This document shows, in pieces, positions 34,845-42,980 of a stretch of 64,000 nucleotides of DNA. The notes beneath the pieces are model-generated. The model searched no databases. It was not told the DNA's origin and was given only the letters and a program-made list of their open reading frames with translations. This DNA is from Rhodovastum sp963714255. GTDB taxonomy: Bacteria; Pseudomonadota; Alphaproteobacteria; Acetobacterales; Acetobacteraceae. The position numbers and the translations under genes are program-made. Each line of letters starts with the position of its first letter. Within the stretch, counting starts at the first letter, position 1. The stretch is from contig CAVQNU010000030.1 of assembly GCA_963714255.1 (NCBI GenBank), forward strand, positions 62,001-126,000, given 5' to 3'.

Positions 34845-34868
34845 CGAATTGCGACCTTGCCACGCAGC

Positions 34869-35687
34869 TCAGCGCGCGAATTCCTGCATGACCCCGCCGA
34901 GTATGGCCAAAATCGCATCTGGCGTCGTAACGACGAGCGGATAGGGATAGATCGGTGCAGGGTAGGGGTACCAAACGTCGTCCACCGCCCACCACCAGCC
35001 GTATTGCCCATAATGTTCCTCGTGGCGCCAACGCCCCGTCCGCCAGACGGCGGCTTCGCGCCCGTTGAACATCCTTACGTCGCTTGTATGAAAATCGTGC
35101 TGATGCGCCAGCACGATCGCGCGCTCGCGCCCGCGGTCGAACGGGCCGCCACTTCGCGCGGGCTGCGGCAGATGCGCGGCATATGGGCTGGCGCCCGGAT
35201 AGGCACCGCGCGTGTCGGGCCCATGGCCGGCGTTGAGGCTGGAGGGCACATGGGCCCCGTACCCAGCGCCGGGCAGAGTGCTGGCGACCGGATTGGGCAT
35301 GCCGGGCGCGGTAACGTTATTGGGATAACGCGGCGCCGTCACCGTGCTGGGAATGTGGACCGCCGCGGCGTTCGCCGCTGCTGGCGCCGGCGCGGCGCCG
35401 TTGGGGATGTGTGGCGGGCTGATTTGCGTCCTCGCCCCCGCCATGCCGCCGGGAACGCCCGCCCCACCGAAGCTTTGCGGCCGGCGCATGACGTTGCCGG
35501 CGCCGGGCTGCAACATGGCACGCGGCGCGGGGCCAGCCATGACGGGGGGCGCGGCCTGGCGCGGCGGGGGGGCTGACCGTGCAGGCGGGTTGTTCTGGCT
35601 TTGACCGCCTCGGGCCGGCGTGGCCGCGCCCCACGCGAGCGCCGCCGCCAACGGGACGCATGCCGCAACGCAGGCGATAATTCGCAT
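34869..35687 (-). CDS. Secreted Pro/Ala/Gly-rich protein with C-terminal WYPYP motif
   Basis: An exported protein (272 aa). The start MRIIACVAACVPLAAALAWG at 35687 has GAGGGAGAG upstream and gives a clear signal peptide. Residues 25-180 are low-complexity, rich in Pro, Ala, Gly and Asn, with repeated MPNP/IPNG/MNAG-like turns. The C-terminal 85 residues are folded-looking: HQHDFHTSDVRMFNGREAAVW, GRWRHEEHYGQYGWWWAVDD and VWYPYPAPIYPYP. The last segment resembles uncharacterised alphaproteobacterial envelope proteins with aromatic WYxYP tails. The function is unknown. Confidence 0.65.
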   Translation of the reverse strand: MRIIACVAACVPLAAALAWGAATPARGGQSQNNPPARSAPPPRQAAPPVMAGPAPRAMLQPGAGNVMRRPQSFGGAGVPGGMAGARTQISPPHIPNGAAPAPAAANAAAVHIPSTVTAPRYPNNVTAPGMPNPVASTLPGAGYGAHVPSSLNAGHGPDTRGAYPGASPYAAHLPQPARSGGPFDRGRERAIVLAHQHDFHTSDVRMFNGREAAVWRTGRWRHEEHYGQYGWWWAVDDVWYPYPAPIYPYPLVVTTPDAILAILGGVMQEFAR

Positions 35688-35818
35688 GTCCCGCTCTCCC
35701 TCATGGATGAGGAACAAACGCAACGGTACGGCCGCCGGCAGAATGTTACAAGTGCGTTTCGTCATCGGCGCCGGCGAAACGGACCCGCTTAAGGCATCAG
35801 GCGCATCAAATGCGCGTG

Positions 35819-36748
35819 TCAGACCGGGCAGGCGGGCGGCGGTCCCGGAGAGGAGATTGCGCTCAGCGGCCTTGCTCGCCACGCGCCCAGCGCAGCCCGT
35901 CCTCCAGCCAGAACCGCGTCCATCTTGTGCCCGCCCGGGTGCAGGCAGAGTTCCAGCGTGCGCCGTGTGCGGCAGGACCACACCGTGCACGCAAGCTCAC
36001 CGGCGCGCATATGCCGCTCGGGTGGCGCGATGCAGTGGTCGGTTTCGCGCCAGATGGCGAAACCGCGCTCGATGTCGGCCTGCCGCCAGCGGTCGAGCAC
36101 GGTCCGTCCGGCCATCGGAACCGTCTCGTCGGCGGTGCCGTGCACGTGGCGCAGGTTCACCGGGGCGGTGCAGGCGGTTGGCATGCGCTCCCAGAACCCG
36201 CCTGAAAACGGCAGGAAGGCGGAAAAACCCAGCGGCGCGAAACAGGCCATGTCCCATACCATCGAGGCGCCCTGGCTGAATCCGCCCAGCACGATCAGCC
36301 GCGCATCCACCGGCCAGCGCCGCTTCACCTCGGCCAGCACGGCATGCAGGAAGATGCGGTCGTCGCGCGCCTGGCTGGGCGATCCCTGGTGCGACCAGGT
36401 GCCGTTCAGCCCGTCCGGCGCCACCAGCAGAAAGCCAAGCGCCCCGGCGGGGCCGGTCACGTCCGCATCGGCCAGGACATCGGCGCCCTCACCGGTATAG
36501 CCGTGCAGGAACATCAGCACCGGCAACTTGGCATGCCCGTCCCATTCCGGCGGTGCCAGCACGCGGAAACTGCCGCCGCTGGCCAGATGGCACGGGTCGC
36601 AGGCCTCGTCACCCCGGCCCGCGCCGGCGGCGGCGAGCAGCAGCACCAGGAAAACTGCGGCGCGTATCCAGCCGGCGTGCCTCGGAGCGTCCGGCCGGCT
36701 CACCGCTGCAGCTTTGTCATGGCCGCATCCGCTTCGTGCCCCAGGCAC
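35819..36748 (-). CDS. Secreted alpha/beta-hydrolase (PHB depolymerase-like esterase)
   Basis: An exported serine esterase (309 aa) of the polyhydroxybutyrate-depolymerase/LpqC-like group. A signal segment (AAVFLVLLLAAAGAGRG) precedes LPVLMFLHGYTGEG (oxyanion region) and LIVLGGFSQGASMVWDMA, with nucleophile Ser in GFSQG. HVHGTADETVPMAG holds the likely acid Asp, and LHPGGHKMD the catalytic His. The start may be GTG 36748 or GTG 36703; the latter gives a shorter signal peptide. It follows the phosphatase gene by 15 bp and is probably co-transcribed. The substrate is an ester, not further defined. Confidence 0.78.
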   Translation of the reverse strand: MPGARSGCGHDKAAAVSRPDAPRHAGWIRAAVFLVLLLAAAGAGRGDEACDPCHLASGGSFRVLAPPEWDGHAKLPVLMFLHGYTGEGADVLADADVTGPAGALGFLLVAPDGLNGTWSHQGSPSQARDDRIFLHAVLAEVKRRWPVDARLIVLGGFSQGASMVWDMACFAPLGFSAFLPFSGGFWERMPTACTAPVNLRHVHGTADETVPMAGRTVLDRWRQADIERGFAIWRETDHCIAPPERHMRAGELACTVWSCRTRRTLELCLHPGGHKMDAVLAGGRAALGAWRARPLSAISSPGPPPACPV

Positions 36749-36763
36749 CGCCCAATCACCACC

Positions 36764-37438
36764 TCATGCCTCCCCCGGCAGGTCGACCCAGGACAGGTGT
36801 CCCCCTTTGCCGGCGCCGGTGTCCAGGAAAACCGCCGTGCCGCCGGCCGCGCCGCTGGCGGTCCAGGGCCGCCCGTCGGTGCTGCGCCGGTCATGGCCAC
36901 AATACACCGTCAGCCCCGCGGGGATGCGGTCCACCCAGTCGAGCAGCCGCTCGGGGAAGCCGTCCGGCAGGCGCCGCCCGGTGGTCTGGCCGAACAGGGC
37001 GCGGGCCAGCGGGCCTTCGACCTTGCCGCCGAAGGGCGGCGGCGGGTGGTACAGCATGGCGGTGTGGAAGCCGCCATGCACGAAGAAGGCGCGGCCGCGC
37101 CGCAGCCAGGCCGGCGCCTGCATGATCGCCGCCAGGGCGCGGGCGCGCAGCGGGGCGTCGAGTTGCCCAACCGTCGCCAGCAGCGCCGCGTCCGGCTTGA
37201 CCGCCCGCCCGGACAGCAGCCGCGCCAGCTTGTGGTCGTGATTGCCCAGCAGGAACAGACCGCGCCCGCTGTCCAGCAGATCAAGGGCGATGCGCCATGC
37301 ACCGGCATTGTCCGCGCCGCCATCGGCGAGATCGCCGAGTTGCACCACGAACCGGTCGGTCTGCACCGCCTGCGCGAAACCGTGCACGTCGCCGTGCACG
37401 TCACCCACCACGCGCAGCGGGACACCGGCGGGGATCAC
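36764..37438 (-). CDS. Metallophosphoesterase (calcineurin-like)
   Basis: A binuclear-metal phosphatase (224 aa) with all family motifs: GDVHG (residues 12-16), GDLADGG, GNHDHK, VHGG in the middle and CGHDRR near residue 180. It is similar in size and layout to the bacterial serine/threonine or symmetrical diadenosine-tetraphosphatase group. No signal peptide is present, so it is cytoplasmic. It is the upstream gene of a pair with the secreted esterase. The physiological substrate is unknown. Confidence 0.85.
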   Translation of the reverse strand: MIPAGVPLRVVGDVHGDVHGFAQAVQTDRFVVQLGDLADGGADNAGAWRIALDLLDSGRGLFLLGNHDHKLARLLSGRAVKPDAALLATVGQLDAPLRARALAAIMQAPAWLRRGRAFFVHGGFHTAMLYHPPPPFGGKVEGPLARALFGQTTGRRLPDGFPERLLDWVDRIPAGLTVYCGHDRRSTDGRPWTASGAAGGTAVFLDTGAGKGGHLSWVDLPGEA

Positions 37439-37498
37439 GCCGACACCGGGGGGCGGCCGGGCGAATGCCAGAAGGGGCGCAGGGCGGGCCGCCGCGGA

Positions 37499-38707
37499 TC
37501 AGGCGGGGCGGACGAGCACGATCTGCCCGACATTCGTCCAGCCGGCGCAAAACCCGGTCTCGCAATAGGCCAGATAGTACTCCCAGAGCCGCTTGAACCG
37601 GTCATCCGCCGGCCGCGCCTGCGGCCGTGCGGCGCCGGCGATGCGCGGCCAGGCGGCCTGAAACCGCGCCTGCCAGCGCGCCAGCGTCTCGGCGTAGTCG
37701 CGGCCGAACCAGTGCTCGCCCGACCAGGCGAGCCCGGCGCGCGACGCTTCCTCGTGCAGCCGTTCGGCGCTCGGCAGCATGCCGCCGGGGAACACATGGC
37801 GCTGGATGAAGTCGGCGCCGCGCCGGTAGGTGGCGAAGAAGCGGTCGGCGATGGTGATGATCTGCAGCCCCGCGCGTCCGCCCGGCGCCAGCCGGTCGCG
37901 CACGGTGGCGAAGAAATCCGGCCAGTATTTCTCCCCCACCGCCTCGAACATTTCGATGCTGGCGATGCGGTCGAAGCTGCCGCGCACGTCGCGGTAATCC
38001 TCCAGCAGCAGATCGACGCGCCCGGCCAGGCCGGCCCGGGCGATGCGCGCCCGCGCATAATCGATCTGCGCCGGCGAGAGGGTGATGCCGGTGACCAGCG
38101 CGCCATAGTCGCGCGCCGCCAGTTCGGCGAACCCGCCCCAGCCGCAGCCGATTTCCAGCACCCGCATGCCCGGCCGCAGCTCCAGCGCCTGACACAGACG
38201 GTGCATCTTGCGCAGTTGCGCCGCCTCCAGCGTGTCGTCGTTGCCGCCGAACAGGGCGGAGGAATAGGTCATCGTCCGGTCGAGCCAGGCGGCGTAGAAA
38301 TCGTTGCCGAGGTCGTAATGCGCGACGATGTTGCGCCGCGCGCCGCGCCGCGTGTTGGGCCGCAGCCGGTGGCCGAGCCGCGCCAGGGCCCGCATCCATG
38401 GCCTTCCGGCCAGCGCCGCGTCCCAGATTGTTTCGTTCGCGGCGGCCAGGCGCATGACCGCGCGCAGGTCGGGCGTGTCCCACAATCCGTCGAGATAGGC
38501 CTCGGCCAGTCCGAGATTGCCGCCGGTGAGCAACCGGCGCACCGCGCGCGCGTCCTTGACGATGAACACGGCCGAGGTGCCCGGCCCGGCCTCGATCACG
38601 TGCCGCGCGCCGTCGGGCAGCACGAGCGTGAGCGTGCCATGGCGGATCAGCCGGGCCAGGCGCAGCAGCAGGCGCAGACGCCGGTCGGCTGGCTGCGGGC
38701 CGTTCAT
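37499..38707 (-). CDS. cfa: Cyclopropane-fatty-acyl-phospholipid synthase family
   Basis: An S-adenosylmethionine-dependent methyltransferase (402 aa from ATG 38707) that adds a methylene bridge to unsaturated membrane lipids. An N-terminal lipid-binding part (LLTGGNLGLAEAYLDGLWDT) precedes the catalytic part: NIVAHYDLGNDFYAAWLD, TYSSALF and MRVLEIGCGWGGFAELAA (SAM site). GITLSPAQIDYARARI, SIEMFEAVGEKYWPDFF and the C-terminal LWEYYLAYCETGF follow. The ATG has no clear ribosome-binding site, and the upstream photolyase frame runs into it without a stop, so it is either coupled to or fused with photolyase. Confidence 0.85.
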   Translation of the reverse strand: MNGPQPADRRLRLLLRLARLIRHGTLTLVLPDGARHVIEAGPGTSAVFIVKDARAVRRLLTGGNLGLAEAYLDGLWDTPDLRAVMRLAAANETIWDAALAGRPWMRALARLGHRLRPNTRRGARRNIVAHYDLGNDFYAAWLDRTMTYSSALFGGNDDTLEAAQLRKMHRLCQALELRPGMRVLEIGCGWGGFAELAARDYGALVTGITLSPAQIDYARARIARAGLAGRVDLLLEDYRDVRGSFDRIASIEMFEAVGEKYWPDFFATVRDRLAPGGRAGLQIITIADRFFATYRRGADFIQRHVFPGGMLPSAERLHEEASRAGLAWSGEHWFGRDYAETLARWQARFQAAWPRIAGAARPQARPADDRFKRLWEYYLAYCETGFCAGWTNVGQIVLVRPA

Positions 38708-40399
38708 GCGCCGCGCAGCCACAGGCTGGCGGCAAGAAGGGGCGCTGCGGCGGCGTTGCGGATCGACAGAGCGGATATCTCCCCTTGCGGCGGCGTGACG
38801 GCGCAGCGTTGCACGCAGCGGTCCCGTCGCATCGTGGCGGAAAAACAGGCGGTCAGGGGGAACGAGTATCCCATAAGCTGCGGAATGAACAGAAAACGAA
38901 TGCGTGCGCGGGCGGGCACAAGGAAGGAAGGCCGGGGCAGAGCCCTGGCCTTGCCTTGCTTGCTGCTGGCCTATGTCGACAGCCGAGCGGCGACCGAACG
39001 TCGTGAGAAGCCGCAACGCCTCCAGTGCCCGCGCCCGCCCGGCGGCCAGATCGACGATCGGGGCGGGGTAGGTCTGGCCGAGCCGCACGCCGGCCTGCGC
39101 CAGCACCAAAGGCGGCGCGGCCCAGGGCTCGTGCACCCAGCGGTCGGGCAGGGCGGCGAGTTCGGGCACGAAGCGGCGCACATAGGCGCCGACGGGGTCG
39201 AATTTCCGCCCCTGCAGCACCGGGTTGAAGATGCGGAAGAACGGCGCCGCGTCGGCGCCGCTGCCGGCCACCCATTGCCAGGAGGCGGCGTTGCTGGCGA
39301 GGTCGGCGTCCACCAGCGTGTCCCAGAACCACGCGGCGCCTTGCTGCCAGGGCAGCAGCAGATGTTTCACCAGCAGGCTGGCGGCGATCATGCGCACGCG
39401 GTTGTGCATCCAGCCGGTCTGCCAGAGCTGGCGCATGCCGGCATCCACGATCGGCAGGCCGGTGCGGCCGCGCTGCCAGGCGCGCAGGTCGGCTGGGTTT
39501 GTGCGCCAGGGCATGCGGCGGAAGGCGGGGCGCAACGGTGTGTCGGGCAGCGTGGGGTGGTGCCAGAGCAGATGGGCGGAAAATTCCCGCCAGAGGATTT
39601 CGTTGGTCCAGCTTGTTGTGTCGGTTGCCGTGCCGGCGGCGTGCCAGAGCTGGCGGGCGGAGATTTCGCCGAACGCCAGATGCGGCGAGAGCATGGACGT
39701 GCCGTCGGTGTCCGGCCGGTCGCGGGAATGGGCGTAGGCGGCGAGCGGGCCGGCGGCGAAGGCGCGCAGGCGGGACTGGGCGGCTTGTTCGCCGGGCGTC
39801 CAGGTGGCGCGCAGGCCGGCGGCCCAGTCCGGGTGCGTTGGCAGCAGGTTCCAGTGTTCCAGCGTGTCGGAGGCGGGTGGGGGCGGGGCCGGGATGTGCG
39901 TGGGCGCGGGCAAAGGTGGTTCAGCGACTCCGTGGGCGCGGCAGGCGCGGGCGAACGGGGTGAACACGCTGTAGGGGGCGCCGGCCTGGGTGCGGAGGGC
40001 GTCGGGGTCGAACAGCGTGGCGGTGCGGTGCAGATGCACGGGCACGCCGGCGGCGCGTTGCAGGTCCGCCATGGCCTCGCGCGCCCAGGGCTCGGTGGGC
40101 TGGCCGGCATGGATGGCGACCGCGCCGGTTTCGCGCAGGAGTTGGGGGAGCGCCTGGGCGATGCGCCCGCGGCGCAGCACCAGGGGCGCGCCCGTGCGGG
40201 CGAGGGCGGCGGTGAGGGAAGACAGGCTGTGGTGCAGCCACCACCGGCTGGCCCCGCCCGGCGCCCAGGGGCCGGGGGTTGCTTCGTCCAGCACATAGAC
40301 GGGCAGCACGGGGCGTTGGCTTGCCAGTGCGGCGGCGAGGGCCGGGTTGTCGGCGAGGCGCAACTCGCGGCGGAGCCAGAGCAGGACGGGGGCGGTCAT
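37499..40399 (-). CDS. phrB: Photolyase read in frame into CFA synthase (966-codon ORF)
   Basis: Residues 1-471 (down to about 38986) form a complete cryptochrome/photolyase, which repairs UV-induced pyrimidine dimers with FAD and light. The N-terminal domain starts APVLLWLRRELRLADNPAL. The FAD domain has GRTGLPIVDAGMRQLWQTGW, MHNRVRMIAASLLVKHLLLP and NAASWQWVAGSGADAAPFF. No stop codon follows. The frame runs through about 93 residues of non-conserved sequence, including a translated repeat hairpin (GQQQARQGQGSAPAF), into a cyclopropane-fatty-acid synthase beginning at residue 565. The native photolyase stop has probably been lost. Whether a true fusion protein is made is not known. Confidence 0.8.
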   Translation of the reverse strand: MTAPVLLWLRRELRLADNPALAAALASQRPVLPVYVLDEATPGPWAPGGASRWWLHHSLSSLTAALARTGAPLVLRRGRIAQALPQLLRETGAVAIHAGQPTEPWAREAMADLQRAAGVPVHLHRTATLFDPDALRTQAGAPYSVFTPFARACRAHGVAEPPLPAPTHIPAPPPPASDTLEHWNLLPTHPDWAAGLRATWTPGEQAAQSRLRAFAAGPLAAYAHSRDRPDTDGTSMLSPHLAFGEISARQLWHAAGTATDTTSWTNEILWREFSAHLLWHHPTLPDTPLRPAFRRMPWRTNPADLRAWQRGRTGLPIVDAGMRQLWQTGWMHNRVRMIAASLLVKHLLLPWQQGAAWFWDTLVDADLASNAASWQWVAGSGADAAPFFRIFNPVLQGRKFDPVGAYVRRFVPELAALPDRWVHEPWAAPPLVLAQAGVRLGQTYPAPIVDLAAGRARALEALRLLTTFGRRSAVDIGQQQARQGQGSAPAFLPCARPRTHSFSVHSAAYGILVPPDRLFFRHDATGPLRATLRRHAAARGDIRSVDPQRRRSAPSCRQPVAARRMNGPQPADRRLRLLLRLARLIRHGTLTLVLPDGARHVIEAGPGTSAVFIVKDARAVRRLLTGGNLGLAEAYLDGLWDTPDLRAVMRLAAANETIWDAALAGRPWMRALARLGHRLRPNTRRGARRNIVAHYDLGNDFYAAWLDRTMTYSSALFGGNDDTLEAAQLRKMHRLCQALELRPGMRVLEIGCGWGGFAELAARDYGALVTGITLSPAQIDYARARIARAGLAGRVDLLLEDYRDVRGSFDRIASIEMFEAVGEKYWPDFFATVRDRLAPGGRAGLQIITIADRFFATYRRGADFIQRHVFPGGMLPSAERLHEEASRAGLAWSGEHWFGRDYAETLARWQARFQAAWPRIAGAARPQARPADDRFKRLWEYYLAYCETGFCAGWTNVGQIVLVRPA
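38920..38963. repeat. Single hairpin of the palindromic repeat inside the photolyase-CFA ORF
   Basis: AAGGAAGGCCGGGGCAG and AGCCCTGGCCTTGCCTT form the outer hairpin module of the repeat family. It lies where the photolyase gene should end and is translated as part of the linker. Confidence 0.75.
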
Positions 40400-40698
40400 G
40401 CGGTGCGGGGGAGGCTCATGCGGGGGTGATTATTTTCTCCCGGGCGATCTGCCCAGGGGTTTGTCCGGGGTTGCATTGGGGTAGTGCGGGTGCTTGGGTT
40501 GGGGGCGGCGAGCCGACCGGCGGGGAAGGTTGGGTGCCGCATCGCAGTGTCGCATTTCAATGTCTGCAATGGGTGGGGAGCGGGCGTTAGGTGACCCCCG
40601 CGAGGGATTCGTTGGGTGTAAGGCCACTTGGCATTGCACCCTACTGCTTGCTAATCTGATTCCACGATGCAAGCTAATTGGTGGAGTCAGAGGATACA
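40400..40698. other. Transition from GC-rich to AT-rich DNA, no gene
   Basis: About 300 bp between the photolyase start and the AT-rich P-loop gene. The left part is G-rich and likely holds the photolyase promoter. Composition drops sharply from about 40620. An open frame at 40494-40736 has no start signal or family features and is not called. Confidence 0.45.
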
Positions 40699-41246
40699 AT
40701 GAGATCAAAATGGTTATACATCCTGTTAGGAAATGACCGGACAGGAAAGACAATTTTGCAAAAAAAATTATAAAACTGCTAACTGGAATCGACAAAGATG
40801 ATAGACTTGACGTAAATAAAATATTTCCCATCAACCACCCTCATTTAATTAAAAAAATAAGGACTTTTTCCACTGGAAACAGAAGCTTTCAAGAGAAAAT
40901 AGGCGATTACAAGGACGTTGAGAATTATTTTAGATCGCATTTTCGTGACGCTGACCTGTGCGTTATATCTTCGCATGTTTCGCACTCATCAGTTGCTTGC
41001 ACGCAAGATATAGAGAAAATGATAAACGAAGGGCACCGAAAATTTTTTAATGTCTGCGGCCTATTTTTTGAAAATTCGATCAATAAAGATGGGCAATACA
41101 ACGAGGATATTGCAATACTAAATTGGGATGAGCGATGGCTGGTCGAGAACCCTTTTGCGAGTGAAGAAGCGACGCAGTACGCTCAGCTTCAACTAGCTGC
41201 CGATGAATTTGTGCAAATGCTAATTGAACGTACAAGGAGTTGGTAG
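40699..41246 (+). pseudogene. AT-rich solitary P-loop NTPase-like gene, frame broken at an A8 tract
   Basis: The ATG at 40699 has AGAGGA 4 nt upstream. It opens MRSKWLYILLGNDRTGKTIL, with a Walker A-like GNDRTGKT (GxxxxGKT) at residues 11-18. At eight consecutive A residues (40760-40767) the frame runs to a stop 7 nt later. One additional A, or a -1 shift, continues with IIKLLTGIDKDDRLDVNKIF and so on to TAG at 41244, a protein of about 182 residues. ADLCVISSH is a Walker B-like strand. Codon use is AT-rich and quite unlike every other gene in the window, so recent transfer is likely. The break may be mutation, sequencing error, or slippage on the A-tract. No family is recognised. Confidence 0.6.
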
Positions 41247-41589
41247 CAAGCGTAGTGTCTCGCGTCCGTGACTTTGCGGTGTCATCCCTGCCCGCTTGCT
41301 GGTGCTACCGAACGCGGCGGGCAGCCAAGGAACCCGGCAAAATCAGCAAGTAGGGTGGGCTTCAGCCCACCGTCGCATGTTACTGCAGTTTGCGTTGGTG
41401 GGCTGAAGCCCACCCTACAGGATCAGCGTCAGCTTTGAATCTCTCGCGTTCCGAAGGGGCCGTTCTGCTTCCGGCCAACATCGGACCCGATGCCGCCCGG
41501 CGACAAAGGACGGCTTTGGATCGGAAGCCGACATTCAAACTGGCACGCCATTTCGGATCAGGACGGCGCCTTGCGCCACCCGCCGCCCC
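41247..41589. other. Intergenic region with REP-like inverted repeat
   Basis: About 340 bp between the AT-rich gene and the convergent SPFH-like gene. It contains the perfect 22-bp inverted repeat at 41350-41418. Otherwise I see nothing; an open frame at 41390-41779 lacks any coding evidence. Confidence 0.45.
41350..41418. repeat. 22-bp perfect inverted repeat (GTAGGGTGGGC... type)
   Basis: Arms at 41350-41371 and 41397-41418 are exact reverse complements, beginning GTAGGGTGGGCTTCAGCCCA and separated by 25 bp. Each arm also contains a small internal palindrome (GGGCTTCAGCCC). Similar TAGGGTGGGC repeats are scattered in many proteobacterial genomes. It marks the right side of the AT-rich islet. 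Confidence 0.85.
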
Positions 41590-42846
41590 CTACTTCCCGC
41601 CCCCGCCACCCGCCGGCGCCGATTTCAGCCACCCCAGCAGACCGTTCCACAAATCCGACGGCAACAGCCAAAGCCCGGAAATGTTGTTCGGCAGTTGCCC
41701 GTTCCACTTCGCCGTGGCGTCGAGCAGCGCCTTGGTCTGCAACGTCTGCAGCACCGGCTGGATCTTCTCCGCCGTGTAACGGTCGTTCACCGCCTGCTGC
41801 ACGTCTTTGTCGAAGGCCAGCGTGCCGGCCCAGCCGATATAGTCCAGCGTGATCCCCTTGGCCGCGAAGAACGCGCCGGCGTTCTTCTCGACCGTGTCCA
41901 TGATGGCGTTCACTTCCTTGTTCACGGTGTCGAAGCTGCGGGCGCCGATTTCATGGCATACCAGCGCCTGCACCTTGCCGCGCCCGACCGAATCCATCAC
42001 TTCGGCCAGGCTCTTGCCGTAATAGACCGAGGTGAAAATCACCGCCGGATTGGAGCGGTCGCCCTGCGGCGGCTTGACGCCGAACCAATACAGGAACCGC
42101 GCCGCGTTCTCCTCCGACACCGAGGTCGCGATCGCCACCTCGGCGGTGATGTTCAATCCCTCCTGGCTCTGGCAGGGAAAGGACTCGTTGCGGGTCGAGG
42201 TGCCGCGGTCGCGCGCCGCCACCCATTCGCGGTTATACGGCGTCCGGTCGACCACGATCAGCCGTCCGGTCGGCACGTAGAAATCCGACCACAGACTGCC
42301 GGAGCCGGCGAACCTGGCGTGCGGAATGAGGAAGCGCTTGGCCGCGACCTTGTTCTGCTCGAGATAGTCCAGCGATCCGAATTTCGCCTGGGTGTCCCGG
42401 TTGGCGCCGACGTCGGGGATGAAAAACGCCAACTCGTTGGGCAGGATAAAATACGCTTCCGTGTAGTCGGTCTTGTCGTAATAGGCGCGGGCCTGGGAGC
42501 AGGCCAGCACCGCGCAGCCCATCACCATGGCGGGCGGCAGCCGGCGGAGCGCGCCGGGTTTCAGGTGCTTCCAGCGGGTCCAGCCGGATTTCAGATACGG
42601 CCACCAGATCGCCGCCAGCACGACCAGCAGAACCAGCACCGGCAGCCCCAGGCCGCCGAAGAACCGCATGCCGAAGAACGACGCGGCATAGTCGGACGCG
42701 CTGTTGTCGAACTGCCGGGCCGCCGCCTTGCCCGACAGCACCGTGGCCACCGGGTTCAGCAGGAAATTGATCCATCCGTACAACAGGATGGCGATCACCG
42801 AGGCAATGCCCCGGAAGGCGGTGTTTTGCATGGTCCTGCCAGTCAT
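41590..42846 (-). CDS. Membrane-anchored SPFH/band-7-like protein
   Basis: A 418-residue protein with two N-terminal membrane helices (about residues 12-32 and 65-87) and a third hydrophobic segment (about 103-120). The C-terminal half resembles the prohibitin-like SPFH fold: LNITAEVAIATSVSEENAARF, a VQALVCHEIGARSFDTVNKEV segment, then VEKNAGAFFAAKGITLDYIG, TAEKIQPVLQTLQTKALLDA and a glycine-rich tail. SPFH proteins organise membrane protein complexes. The match is by pattern only. An internal ATG at 42831 with GGCAGG just upstream is an alternative start. It stands alone, and its partner is unknown. Confidence 0.55.
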   Translation of the reverse strand: MTGRTMQNTAFRGIASVIAILLYGWINFLLNPVATVLSGKAAARQFDNSASDYAASFFGMRFFGGLGLPVLVLLVVLAAIWWPYLKSGWTRWKHLKPGALRRLPPAMVMGCAVLACSQARAYYDKTDYTEAYFILPNELAFFIPDVGANRDTQAKFGSLDYLEQNKVAAKRFLIPHARFAGSGSLWSDFYVPTGRLIVVDRTPYNREWVAARDRGTSTRNESFPCQSQEGLNITAEVAIATSVSEENAARFLYWFGVKPPQGDRSNPAVIFTSVYYGKSLAEVMDSVGRGKVQALVCHEIGARSFDTVNKEVNAIMDTVEKNAGAFFAAKGITLDYIGWAGTLAFDKDVQQAVNDRYTAEKIQPVLQTLQTKALLDATAKWNGQLPNNISGLWLLPSDLWNGLLGWLKSAPAGGGGGK

Positions 42847-42980
42847 GGATGGAATGCATGGTGGGAGGCGTGCGCGCGATCCGCAGTATCATACCTGATC
42901 GGACGATGGTCGCAGATTCGTGAAGCCGAGCTTGGTGAGCCGCGCGTGTAGTGAAATCGCGGGGCGCGGCGGTTATTCGT

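Noticed and set aside
38704..38919. 71-codon frame ending with an ATGA overlap at the CFA synthase start
   Set aside because: The overlap is tempting, but there is no start signal or family, and it lies antiphase to the unbroken photolyase-CFA frame.
40494..40736. 80-codon frame at the GC/AT boundary
   Set aside because: No ribosome-binding site, mixed composition, and it overlaps the better-supported start of the P-loop gene.
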